NCBI GenBank assembly: GCA_951812895.1
Contig: OX638333.1
Location: forward strand, 920,366 to 984,365
Source: an uncultured Roseovarius sp.
GTDB taxonomy: Bacteria; Pseudomonadota; Alphaproteobacteria; Rhodobacterales; Rhodobacteraceae
Direction: 5' to 3'
Length of the DNA: 64,000 nt
This document shows positions 35,081 through 44,368 of the stretch, piece by piece. Each line of letters starts with the position of its first letter. The first letter of the stretch is position 1. A program made the translations under genes and the position numbers. The notes beneath the pieces are model-generated. The model saw only the letters and a program-made list of their open reading frames with translations, was not told the DNA's origin and searched no databases.

Positions 35081-35878
35081 TCAGGCAGGTTTCAACTCAG
35101 CACCAGATATGTCTGCCTCTGCAATCAGCTGATCGACAAAGTCCCGGGATCTTCGGACCCAGTTCGATTTTTCCATGGCATCCGAAATTTTTTGCCGAAC
35201 CGCCGGGTAAGGTAACCTCTCCCCTTCTGCGACCGCATCTAACCGGATGACATGATACCCATGACGTGTCAAAACCGGCTCTGGAGTGATCTGCCCTTCG
35301 TCGAGTTGTCGCAGAGCAACTTCAAATTCAGGATCCGTGTCACCGGGTCCAAGTTGGCCCAACGCGCCGCCAGACGATTTTGACCCGCAATCGCTTTCCC
35401 GCGTGGCCAGTGCGGCAAATCCTTTTGGTGATGCGAGGGCCATACTTGTCAGCGATTTCGCCCGCGTCAGAGCACTTACACGCTCCACTTCGTTTAGCGG
35501 ATCACAAGCACACAAAATGTGCGAAACTTCCCACAAAGGTGGCGAGCGGTAGCGATCCGGGTCTTTCTCCCACTCTGCCCAAATCTCCTGTTCATTGGGC
35601 GAAGAAACTTCGATGGCAGCCTCCAGTAATTGCCGGATCAATGCCTCTTCTTCGACCTCAAACCTGCCCGGACCAAACTGCCGAGGATCCGCCACAAGCT
35701 CTCTTCGCCGGGCTTCCTGCAACAACAGTGCACGCATGGCCAATGCGTTTGCAGCAGCACGCCAGGCAAGACCCGGTTTGCCCCGAGGCGCAGAGTGGTT
35801 CTGCGCCTCAGCTGCTACCGCGCAATGAGGGATCACTTCCCCATTGATGACTAAATCGGGAAATAGTGCAGTGGTCAT
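35081..35878 (-). CDS. Parvulin-type peptidyl-prolyl isomerase of the nar operon
   Basis: The 265-residue protein has an N-terminal helical part and a PpiC rotamase domain at about 120-230: LWEVSHILCACDPLNEVER, then SSGGALGQLGPGDTDPEFE and RHGYHVIRLD. No signal peptide is visible, so it should act in the cytoplasm. It resembles NifM-like isomerases that mature metalloenzymes. It starts five bases after narI on the same strand, so it likely aids folding of the cytoplasmic nitrate reductase subunits. Confidence 0.8.
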   Translation of the reverse strand: MTTALFPDLVINGEVIPHCAVAAEAQNHSAPRGKPGLAWRAAANALAMRALLLQEARRRELVADPRQFGPGRFEVEEEALIRQLLEAAIEVSSPNEQEIWAEWEKDPDRYRSPPLWEVSHILCACDPLNEVERVSALTRAKSLTSMALASPKGFAALATRESDCGSKSSGGALGQLGPGDTDPEFEVALRQLDEGQITPEPVLTRHGYHVIRLDAVAEGERLPYPAVRQKISDAMEKSNWVRRSRDFVDQLIAEADISGAELKPA

Positions 35879-35883
35879 CTGCT

Positions 35884-36645
35884 TTACTCCGCTGGTTTTG
35901 CAGCTGGCTGAGCTGCAGCGCGCGAGGTTTGCGGTGCTGCCGTGGTTCCGTTTCGCTTCGGCAAAGGCTCAGAGCGGCGTGATCGCACGACTTGATAGCC
36001 GGGTCTTGCCAGATATCTGACCGGAGCCGACAACATGTGAACCAAGCGGGTGAAGGGAAACAGCAGAAAGATTGTCAGACCCAAAAACAGGTGTAGTTTG
36101 AAGACCCAAGCCACATCTTCGATGTAACCGGCGGCTTGCCCATCAAAGGTAAAGATGCCTAGCGCCCACGACATGAACTTGGTCATTTCGTGGCCGTCCA
36201 GATGCTGTAGCGAGACCACTATTGTCCCAAGTCCCAACACCAGTTGCACCAGCAATAACGCCAGAATGCCGATGTCGGCAAAGCTAGAGGTTTTGCGGAT
36301 ACGCGGATCGGTCCAGCGACGGTGAAACAACATTCCGCCCCCTATGAGCGCCACTACTCCGGCAATACCACCCGCGACCACAGCAAGGGTTTGTTTGAAC
36401 CCATGGCTGATACCCAACGCATCAAATATCTGAATCGGCGTCAGCAACCCAATCAGATGACCGAAGAAGATCACCAGAATCCCAACGTGAAACAGGATTG
36501 ATCCCACCACCAGCTGTTTGCGGCGCAATAGCTGACTGGAAGAGGTTTTCCACGTAAACGGATCGCGTTCATATCGCGCAATTGTGCCGATGATCATCAC
36601 CGACAATGCGATGTAAGGGTATATTCCAAAAACAAAATTGTGCAT
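35884..36645 (-). CDS. narI: Respiratory nitrate reductase gamma subunit
   Basis: The 253-residue membrane subunit carries two b-type haems and passes electrons from quinol to NarH. Five hydrophobic helices are visible, with haem-binding histidines in LFHVGILVIFFGHLIGLL and in the HLFLGLTIFLLFPFTRLVHM segment. The C-terminal tail after about residue 215 is rich in Ala, Pro and Arg and longer than usual. It sits 11 bases behind narJ in the narKKGHJI order. Confidence 0.95.
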   Translation of the reverse strand: MHNFVFGIYPYIALSVMIIGTIARYERDPFTWKTSSSQLLRRKQLVVGSILFHVGILVIFFGHLIGLLTPIQIFDALGISHGFKQTLAVVAGGIAGVVALIGGGMLFHRRWTDPRIRKTSSFADIGILALLLVQLVLGLGTIVVSLQHLDGHEMTKFMSWALGIFTFDGQAAGYIEDVAWVFKLHLFLGLTIFLLFPFTRLVHMLSAPVRYLARPGYQVVRSRRSEPLPKRNGTTAAPQTSRAAAQPAAKPAE

Positions 36646-36656
36646 CTGTGCCTCCG

Positions 36657-37367
36657 CTACTCAGCCGCATGCCGGGCATCCGGCGCGGGGGTAATTGGGG
36701 TATCCATACGCGCCAGCATGTCGCGCACTTGTGGGCATCCGGCAGTCGGGTCGGGACCGAAAAGCACTTCACTTTCCTCCCAGACCTCATCCAGTGCCTC
36801 TAGGTCATTCGGGTCGTGTTCTGGTTGATCCAGCAGCTCAGCGACCGCGGCCTGATCCGCTTTGACCCCGGAAAGCTGAATCAAGGCAGCAAACACCGCG
36901 GCATAGGGGCTTTCTCGCCGCTCAAATCGCGCGGCCAGGGCCTCAAAGATGTGCGCCGCATCCGCCAGGATCTCCTGAGCTTCTGCAAACGGGCGTGTCG
37001 ACAAGAACTCCAACAACACCGGCAGATGATCTGGTAACTCCGATGTTGCTGGTTCAAAACCACCCTCACGGTAGGTTTCCAACAAAGAAACCATGGCACC
37101 ACCCCTGTCCCGGCTCTCGCCGTGAACATGTTCAAACAGGTTAAGAGACAGGGTGCGCGACCGGTCGAACAGCATGACAAACTGCTCTTCCAGTTCATAG
37201 ATGTCGCGCCCGCCAAGCTCCTCCACCAACGGGCGCAACGCCCGACGGGCCGCTGCGGTCAAACGGGGGTCCGAAGCGAGGATACCTCCGATTTCGGACA
37301 TGACCTTTTGCAAATCACGCGTCGGGTAACTTAGGATCAGCGAAATCGATTTAAGAGTACGGTCCAT
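36657..37367 (-). CDS. narJ: Nitrate reductase molybdenum cofactor assembly chaperone
   Basis: The 236-residue cytoplasmic chaperone holds apo-NarGH until the molybdenum cofactor is inserted. It shows LKSISLILSYPTRDLQ at the start, the conserved FVMLFDRSRTLSLNLFEHVH-like segment, and DHLPVLLEFLST. It lies between narH (one-base gap) and narI, the normal order. The C-terminal acidic region with PNDLEALDEVWEE is common in longer NarJ proteins. Confidence 0.95.
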   Translation of the reverse strand: MDRTLKSISLILSYPTRDLQKVMSEIGGILASDPRLTAAARRALRPLVEELGGRDIYELEEQFVMLFDRSRTLSLNLFEHVHGESRDRGGAMVSLLETYREGGFEPATSELPDHLPVLLEFLSTRPFAEAQEILADAAHIFEALAARFERRESPYAAVFAALIQLSGVKADQAAVAELLDQPEHDPNDLEALDEVWEESEVLFGPDPTAGCPQVRDMLARMDTPITPAPDARHAAE

Positions 37368-37368
37368 A

Positions 37369-38892
37369 TCACTTCACCTCCGATGGCATTTTGAGGGGTT
37401 TCTTTGAACCGCCAAATAGCGATCCTTTGCTGATGCCGGATGAACACCCATTCCCATCGGTGAACCCACAACCGCCCCGCAAATCAAAGGCCTCTTCGAC
37501 ATGTTCACGGTGCGTGGTTGGAATAACGAAACGATCTTCGTAGTCGGCCAGCGCCATGATCTTATACATGTCTTCGATAACGCGACCGGACAAACCAACC
37601 CGCGCGGCAATGGCCTCATCCGTCACGCCCTCAACGGTTTTTGACCGCATGTAGGAACGCATCGCCAACATTCGCTCAAGCGCTTGTACAACCGGCTCTT
37701 CGTCCCCGGCGGTTAACATGTTGGCAAGATACCGGACCGGGATACGCAGGTTGCGGACATCCGGCATCGCACCATCCATGCCAATCGCACCCGCCTCTGC
37801 CGCATTCTGGATCGGACTAAGCGGCGGAATGTACCATACCATCGGTAAAGTCCGGTATTCTGGGTGCAGGGGAAAGGCTACTTTCCACTCCATTGCCATT
37901 TTCCAGACCGGACTTTCCTGTGCACCTTTGATCCAATCCTCGGGAATGCCATCGGCACGGGCGGTTTCGATGACAACCGGATCGAAGGGGTCAAGGAAAA
38001 CATCTAACTGCGCATCGTAAAGATCGGTCTTTTGTTCCACGTTTGCCGCCTCTTCGATCTTGTCCGCATCATAAAGCATCACGCCCAGATAGCGGATGCG
38101 CCCCACACATGTTTCCGAGCAAACCGTAGGATTGCCCGATTCAATGCGCGGATAGCACAGCGTACATTTCTCAGATTTACCAGTTGACCAGTTGTAATAG
38201 ATCTTCTTGTAGGGACAGCCCGAGACACACATACGCCAGCCCCGGCATTTTTCCTGATCGATCAGAACGATCCCGTCTTCTTCTCGTTTGTAGATCGCCC
38301 CCGATGGACATGATGCAGCACAAGCCGGATTAAGACAGTGTTCACAGAGACGGGGTAGATACATCATAAATGTATTCTCGTACTCGCCGTAAATCTCTTT
38401 CTGAACGCCCTCAAAGTTGTAATCCTCAGAGCGTTTCGAGAATTCACCACCCAGAATTTCTTCCCAGTTTGGACCTTTCTCAATCTTCTCGATCCGGTCA
38501 CCTGTGATTTTTGAATACGGGCGCGCGGTTGGAAATGCCTCCATTTCCGGTGCAGATTTCAGGTGGTCATGGTCGAAATCAAACGGCTCATAGTAATCGT
38601 CAATTTCTGGCAGATCAGGGTTGGCAAAAATGTTCGCCAGGATTCGCCATTTAGACCCCTGCTTGGGTTGAAGCTTTCCACGCTTGGTGCGCTCCCACCC
38701 ACCATTCCACCGCGCCTGATTTTCCCAGTCAGTGGGATAGCCAGTGCCGGGTTTGGTTTCGACGTTATTGAACCAGGCGTATTCGACACCTTCACGGCTG
38801 GTCCAGACGTTCTTGCAAGTGACAGAGCAAGTGTGACACCCGATGCATTTATCAAGGTTCAGCACCATTCCGATTTGAGCACGTACTCTCAT
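37369..38892 (-). CDS. narH: Respiratory nitrate reductase beta subunit
   Basis: The 507-residue iron-sulfur subunit wires NarI to NarG. All four cysteine groups are visible: CIGCHTCSVTCKNVW near residue 16, CEHCLNPACAASCPSG near 184, CRGWRMCVSGCPYK near 217, where a Trp replaces one Cys as in normal NarH and gives a 3Fe-4S cluster, and CTLCYPRIESGNPTVCSETC near 244. It overlaps narG by four bases (ATGA). Length and motifs are normal. Confidence 0.97.
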   Translation of the reverse strand: MRVRAQIGMVLNLDKCIGCHTCSVTCKNVWTSREGVEYAWFNNVETKPGTGYPTDWENQARWNGGWERTKRGKLQPKQGSKWRILANIFANPDLPEIDDYYEPFDFDHDHLKSAPEMEAFPTARPYSKITGDRIEKIEKGPNWEEILGGEFSKRSEDYNFEGVQKEIYGEYENTFMMYLPRLCEHCLNPACAASCPSGAIYKREEDGIVLIDQEKCRGWRMCVSGCPYKKIYYNWSTGKSEKCTLCYPRIESGNPTVCSETCVGRIRYLGVMLYDADKIEEAANVEQKTDLYDAQLDVFLDPFDPVVIETARADGIPEDWIKGAQESPVWKMAMEWKVAFPLHPEYRTLPMVWYIPPLSPIQNAAEAGAIGMDGAMPDVRNLRIPVRYLANMLTAGDEEPVVQALERMLAMRSYMRSKTVEGVTDEAIAARVGLSGRVIEDMYKIMALADYEDRFVIPTTHREHVEEAFDLRGGCGFTDGNGCSSGISKGSLFGGSKKPLKMPSEVK

Positions 38893-41800
38893 TCCGTGGC
38901 CTCCTTTGCGGTCGCTTCCCAGGTCTTTTCGGCATCAAGCCAGTCAACCTTTTTCATCTTCCTGACGACGACGAATTCGTCCCGGTTACAGCCCACGGTG
39001 CCGTAGTAGTTGAAGCCGTAGGACTGCTGGGCATAGCCGCCGATCATATGCGTGGGTTTCAGCACCGCGCGGGTGACCGAGTTGTGAATGCCACCACGGT
39101 GTCCGGTCTTTTCCGACCCTGGCGTATTCACGATCTTTTCCTGTGCGTGATACATGAACGTAGTGCCGTCCTTGATCCGCTGGCTGACCACCGCCCGCGC
39201 GGTCAGCGCACCATTGGTATTGTACAGCTCAACCCAGTCGTTATCGACGATGCCGCCTTTTCTGGCGTCGTTTTCCGAAATCCAGATCACCGGTCCGCCA
39301 CGGTTTAGCGTCAGCATCAGCAGGTTATCGGAATAGGTTGAATGGATGCCCCATTTCTGGTGCGGCGTGATGAAGTTCAGCACCAGATTGTCGCCATCAT
39401 CCTGCACGTCTTTGGTGATAGTCTTCAGGTCGACCGGTGGACGGTACGACATAAAACCTTCGCCAAAGGCGCGCATCCACAGATGATCCTGATACAGCTG
39501 CTGTCGACCGGTCAGCGTTCGCCAGGGGATCAGTTCGTGCACGTTGGTGTAACCAGCGTTGTAACACACCTCCTCACTCTCAATGCCCGACCATGTCGGA
39601 GAACTGATGATCTTACGCGGCTGCGCGGCGATATCATGAAAGCGGATCTTGGTGTGATGCGCACCCTCGGCCAGATGCACATGGTCGCGACCCGTCGCCT
39701 TGGATAGGGTTTCCCAGGCCTTTACAGCAACTTCGCCATTGGTTTCCGGGGCCAGCATCAGGATCATTTCGCAGGCATCGATGGCCGTTTCCAGCTTGGG
39801 CATGCCTTGGGAAACACCTTCGTCCAACACCACACCATTCAGGTCGCGCAGATGCTGCACCTCGGTTTTAGCATCGACATTTATACCCTTGCCCCCATTG
39901 CCAAGCTTATCCAGCAGCGGCCCAACCGAGGTGAATTTTTTGTAGAGATTGGGATAGTCCCGCTCGACCGCGATATAGGCCGGAGCGGTCTTGCCCGGAA
40001 TCAGATCGCATTCGTCCTTCTTCCAGTCGCGTACCTGATCCTGCGCAATCTCGGCAGGCATGTCGTGGAGCAGCGGTAGTTGAACTATATCCGTCTCGGT
40101 ACCCAGAATTTCAGGCGCCACTTCCGAGAACTTCCTGGCGATAGTCTTGAAGATGTCCCAGTCCGATTTGCTTTCATAGGCCGGGTCCACGGCCGCCTGC
40201 AGCGGGTGGATGAACGGGTGCATATCGGACGTGTTCATATCGTTCTTTTCGTACCAACTGGCCGTCGGCAAAACGATGTCAGAGTATACCGCTGTGGTGC
40301 TCATCCGGAAATCGATGGTCACCAGCAGATCCAGCTTGCCACGCGGTGCATCCTTGTGCCACTTGGCTTCCTTGGGCAATTGCTTACCTTCCTCGCCCAG
40401 ATCCTTGCCCATCACACCATGATCAGTGCCCAGCAAGTGCTTGAGGAAATACTCATGTCCCTTGCCGGATGAACCCAGCAGATTAGACCGCCACACAAAA
40501 AGGTTTCGCGGCCAGTTTTGCGGTGCATCCGGATCTTCGCAGGACATTTCCAGATCGCCGGATTTCAGCTGCTCCGCCACATAAGCCGGGATTTCTTTGC
40601 CGGCCTCTTTAGCGGCCTTCGCAACCTCCAGCGGATTGGTCTTCAGCTGCGGTGCCGATGGCAACCAGCCCATCCGTTCAGCCCGGATATTATAGTCAAT
40701 CAGGCTGATATCCCAATCACCTTCCGGTGCTGTGGGTGACAGAATTTCATCTGCCTCCAACGTCTCGTAGCGCCATTGATTGGTATGGGCATACCAGCAC
40801 GATGTAGAATTCATGTGCCGCGGTGGGCGCGACCAGTCCAGACCAAAGGCAAGGGGCTGCCAACCGGTTTGCGGGCGCAGTTTTTCCTGCCCCACATAGT
40901 GGGCCCAACCACCGCCCGATTGCCCAACACAGCCGCACATCACCAGCATGTTGATGACGCCGCGATAATTCATATCCATGTGGTACCAGTGGTTCATCGC
41001 GGCCCCGATGATCACCATCGATTTGCCTTTGGTGGTTTCGGCATTCTGCGCAAACTCTCGGGCCACGTGGATGATCTTGTCAGCAGATACACCGGTGATC
41101 TTTTCCGCCCATGCCGGTGTGCCCGGCATATCAGAGCTGTAGTCACTGGTGGCCCATTCACCCCCCAGACCCCGGTCTAATCCGTAGTTGGCGCAAAAGA
41201 GGTCAAACACGGTTGAAACCAGTGCTTCACCGTCCACGGTTTTGATTTTCTTAACCGGGATGTTGCGCGTCAGAATGTCCGGGTGGTTGGCATCGGTTGC
41301 AAATTGTTTGGTTGCCACACCTCCGAAATATGGGAAATCCACTCCGACAACCGTGTCATGGTCTTCTTCCAGGATGAGAGACATCTTAAGGCGTGTCTCG
41401 GCATCAGATGCACGCTCTTCAAGATTCCATTCACCGTCTTCGCCCCAGCGGTAGCCAATCGCACCGTTTGGAGCGACCAGACCGTCAGAAATCTCATCAA
41501 ATGCTACGGTTTTCCATTCGGGATTGTTGGCCTCTCCCAGCTTGTCCGCCAGATCGTCCGCACGCAGGAAACGCCCTGGAACCAGCTTGTCTCCATCTTT
41601 CTCAAGCTGGACCAACATCGGGAAGTCTGAGTATTTGCGGCAGTATTCCTCAAAATACTCTGCCTGACGGTCGAGGTGGAATTCCCGTAGGATCACGTGG
41701 CCAAAGGCCATCGCCAGCGCGGCATCGGTGCCTTGCTTGGCATTTAACCAGACATCACCAAACTTCGCAGCTTCTGAATAGTCGGGGCAGATCACCGCGG

Positions 41801-42632
41801 ACTTGGTTCCACGATACCGTGCCTCGGTATAGAAATGCGCATCCGGCGTGCGGGTCTGGGGAACGTTCGACCCCCAAAGCAACAGGTAGCCGGCGTTGTA
41901 CCAATCGGCACTTTCAGGCACGTCGGTCTGTTCGCCCCACGTCATCGGGCTGGCCGGCGGCAAATCACAGTACCAGTCATAAAATGACATGCAAACCCCG
42001 CCCAACAGGCTTAGGTACCGCGACCCAGCAGCATAACTGACCATCGACATCGCCGGGATTGGCGAGAAGCCGAACACCCTGTCGGGCCCGTAAGTTTTCG
42101 CCGTATAGGCGTTCGCGGCAGCGGTAATCTCGGTCGCCTCGTCCCAGCTGGCCCGCACAAAACCACCCTTGCCACGGGTTTCGACGTAAGAGGCGCGCAG
42201 GATTGGGTCATACTGCAGCTTAGTCCACGCCTCAATCGGGCTCATGGTCTCACGCATCTTGCGCCAGACTTTCATCAGCCGCCCGCGCACCAATGGATTT
42301 TTCACCCGGTTGGCAGAATAGAGATACCAGCTGTAACTCGCCCCACGGGCACAGCCGCGCGGTTCGTGATTGGGCAGATCGGGGCGCGTGCGCGGGTAAT
42401 CCGTTTGCTGGGTTTCCCACGTCACAATCCCCGACTTCACATAAATCTTCCATGAACAAGAACCGGTGCAGTTCACCCCATGGGTTGAACGGACGATCTT
42501 GTCATGCCGCCAGCGGTTTCTATAGGTGTCCTCCCAGTCACGGTTTTCGCGGGTGACCTGACCATGTCCATTTGAGAACTGCTCCAGTTCCTTGGGCTGG
42601 AAGAAGTTCAGGCGATCGAGCAGATGGCTCAT
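38889..42632 (-). CDS. narG: Respiratory nitrate reductase catalytic alpha subunit
   Basis: The 1247-residue subunit reduces nitrate to nitrite at a bis-MGD molybdenum centre on the cytoplasmic side. The FS0 iron-sulfur motif starts with His (HGVNCTGSCSW, near residue 50, with a further Cys near RGCARG). The molybdenum-ligand Asp lies in YDWYCDLPPASPMTWGEQTD. The protein has no Tat signal, which fits a membrane-bound inward-facing enzyme rather than a Nap type. The frame is intact throughout. It follows the second narK by 69 bases. Confidence 0.97.
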   Translation of the reverse strand: MSHLLDRLNFFQPKELEQFSNGHGQVTRENRDWEDTYRNRWRHDKIVRSTHGVNCTGSCSWKIYVKSGIVTWETQQTDYPRTRPDLPNHEPRGCARGASYSWYLYSANRVKNPLVRGRLMKVWRKMRETMSPIEAWTKLQYDPILRASYVETRGKGGFVRASWDEATEITAAANAYTAKTYGPDRVFGFSPIPAMSMVSYAAGSRYLSLLGGVCMSFYDWYCDLPPASPMTWGEQTDVPESADWYNAGYLLLWGSNVPQTRTPDAHFYTEARYRGTKSAVICPDYSEAAKFGDVWLNAKQGTDAALAMAFGHVILREFHLDRQAEYFEEYCRKYSDFPMLVQLEKDGDKLVPGRFLRADDLADKLGEANNPEWKTVAFDEISDGLVAPNGAIGYRWGEDGEWNLEERASDAETRLKMSLILEEDHDTVVGVDFPYFGGVATKQFATDANHPDILTRNIPVKKIKTVDGEALVSTVFDLFCANYGLDRGLGGEWATSDYSSDMPGTPAWAEKITGVSADKIIHVAREFAQNAETTKGKSMVIIGAAMNHWYHMDMNYRGVINMLVMCGCVGQSGGGWAHYVGQEKLRPQTGWQPLAFGLDWSRPPRHMNSTSCWYAHTNQWRYETLEADEILSPTAPEGDWDISLIDYNIRAERMGWLPSAPQLKTNPLEVAKAAKEAGKEIPAYVAEQLKSGDLEMSCEDPDAPQNWPRNLFVWRSNLLGSSGKGHEYFLKHLLGTDHGVMGKDLGEEGKQLPKEAKWHKDAPRGKLDLLVTIDFRMSTTAVYSDIVLPTASWYEKNDMNTSDMHPFIHPLQAAVDPAYESKSDWDIFKTIARKFSEVAPEILGTETDIVQLPLLHDMPAEIAQDQVRDWKKDECDLIPGKTAPAYIAVERDYPNLYKKFTSVGPLLDKLGNGGKGINVDAKTEVQHLRDLNGVVLDEGVSQGMPKLETAIDACEMILMLAPETNGEVAVKAWETLSKATGRDHVHLAEGAHHTKIRFHDIAAQPRKIISSPTWSGIESEEVCYNAGYTNVHELIPWRTLTGRQQLYQDHLWMRAFGEGFMSYRPPVDLKTITKDVQDDGDNLVLNFITPHQKWGIHSTYSDNLLMLTLNRGGPVIWISENDARKGGIVDNDWVELYNTNGALTARAVVSQRIKDGTTFMYHAQEKIVNTPGSEKTGHRGGIHNSVTRAVLKPTHMIGGYAQQSYGFNYYGTVGCNRDEFVVVRKMKKVDWLDAEKTWEATAKEATE

Positions 42633-42701
42633 TTGGCTTTCTCCTTTGAGTGGCTTTGCTCTGCCCGGAAGAATGCGCCGGGCAGCGGACAGGTCAGTTG
42701 A

Positions 42702-44309
42702 TCAGGGGTTTTTCACGTAGGCGCCGGGGCGCAGGTAGAACCACCAGTTGATCAGGATGCAGACCCCGTAGAAAATCGCGAACCCATAGAGCGCATATTC
42801 TGGCGTGGCGGCCTTGATCTGTTCGCCAAAAACCTTGGGGATGATAAATGCGCCATAGGCGGCAACTGCCGATGTCCAACCCAGAACCGGCCCGGCCTGC
42901 TCCTTATCGAACACCACAGCAATGGTCCGGAAGGTCGAGCCATTGCCGATACCAGTAGCAGCAAACAAGATCAGGAACAGGATCATGAAGGGCAGGAATA
43001 ATTCTTCGGGCGTGGCCGAGACATAAGCCTGTTTCAGGAAGTATGCGACGCCTAGGGCGGAGGCGACCATAATGATCGATATCCATTGCGTGACACGGGC
43101 ACCACCCAACTTGTCCGCCATCATTCCACCAATCGGACGGATCAGCGCACCGATGAACGGTCCCATCCATGCATACATTAACGCCGATGGCCCGTTGGGG
43201 TTGGCCAGATTGTGGGTCATAACGCCATCAACTTCGATATGCTGAAAGCCAAAGACAACCTTGATCGCCAGCGCAAAGGTTGCCGCATAGCCGATGAATG
43301 AACCAAAGGTCATTGTGTAGATCACGGTCATCGCCCAGGTGTGGCGGTTGCCAAAGATGCGGTATTGTCTGGTCAGGTTCTGACCGACCTGACCGGGGAT
43401 CAGCTTTAGCAGCCCGACCGTCAATGAGATTACAATCGGCAGCACAATCCACTTGGAGACAGCAAAACCTGATCCACCCACATTTTCCGGCAGCATCAAC
43501 CACAGACCAAACGCCGCGCAGATGAAACCGACGATGAGCATAAAGGAAATGATCCCAAACGCGCCCAAAGGGTTCGGAATGTCAGGGCTGACATGCTCAT
43601 CACGGATGTTGTTCATTCCGAACCATCCTGCGACCGCAAGCGGCACCAGCGCCAACAACCAGACATAGCCAGCATTGTGAATATAGGTCGGTGTACCCGC
43701 AGGGATTTTGCCGATCAACGTGCCGGATGTGTTTTCCAGGATCATCGGTTCGCCGCCGAACAGTCCGAATGTCATGACTAGCGGGATAACAATCTGCATT
43801 GTTGTCACCCCGAAATTACCCAGACCAGCATTCATGCCCAACGCATAGCCTTGAATTTTCTTGGGGAAGAAAAAGCTGATGTTGGACATTGAACTGGCAA
43901 AGTTACCGCCACCGATGCCGCTCAGGAACGCCAGCATCTGGAATTTCCACAGGGGCGTATTCGGATCCTGCAGGTAGTAACCCGTCCCGATGGCCGGGAT
44001 CATCAGCAGAGCCGTTGTGAAAAAGATCGTATTCCGCCCGCCGGCAATCCGGATGAAGAAGGTTGATGGAATCCGCAGCGTTGCACCCGTTAGACCGGCT
44101 ATCGCTGCCAGTGTGAACAACTCTGATTTTTCAAAAGCGAACCCGAGGTTCAGCATCTGAACGGTGATAATGCCCCAGTACAGCCAGACGGCAAAGCCGC
44201 AAAGAAGGCTGGGAATGGATATCCAGAGGTTGCGGTTAGCCACCCCTTTACCGGTGCTGGCCCAATAGGCCGCATCGTCCGGTGCGTAATTTCTTAGGTC
44301 TTGTCCCAA
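42702..44309 (-). CDS. narK: Nitrate/nitrite transporter NarK, longer type
   Basis: The 535-residue MFS protein of the nitrate/nitrite porter family has the two family-signature stretches GIGGGNFASSMSNISFFFPK and a matching glycine-rich helix in the second half (FAATGIGNGSTFRTIAVVF). The N-terminus carries an extra soluble lead before the first helix. This form resembles the NarK2 half of Paracoccus-type NarK1-NarK2 fusions, which exchanges nitrate for nitrite. Here the two halves are separate genes, 59 bases apart. Confidence 0.9.
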   Translation of the reverse strand: MGQDLRNYAPDDAAYWASTGKGVANRNLWISIPSLLCGFAVWLYWGIITVQMLNLGFAFEKSELFTLAAIAGLTGATLRIPSTFFIRIAGGRNTIFFTTALLMIPAIGTGYYLQDPNTPLWKFQMLAFLSGIGGGNFASSMSNISFFFPKKIQGYALGMNAGLGNFGVTTMQIVIPLVMTFGLFGGEPMILENTSGTLIGKIPAGTPTYIHNAGYVWLLALVPLAVAGWFGMNNIRDEHVSPDIPNPLGAFGIISFMLIVGFICAAFGLWLMLPENVGGSGFAVSKWIVLPIVISLTVGLLKLIPGQVGQNLTRQYRIFGNRHTWAMTVIYTMTFGSFIGYAATFALAIKVVFGFQHIEVDGVMTHNLANPNGPSALMYAWMGPFIGALIRPIGGMMADKLGGARVTQWISIIMVASALGVAYFLKQAYVSATPEELFLPFMILFLILFAATGIGNGSTFRTIAVVFDKEQAGPVLGWTSAVAAYGAFIIPKVFGEQIKAATPEYALYGFAIFYGVCILINWWFYLRPGAYVKNP

Positions 44310-44368
44310 GGGTAGATCTCCGTTTTGAAAGGCGTTTCAGGACGGGCAACCATTGCCCGCCCATCGCG

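Noticed and set aside
42633..42701. Separate promoter or FNR box between narK and narG
   Set aside because: TTGATCAGG near 42698 lacks the second half-site. The 69-base gap is better read as intra-operonic.
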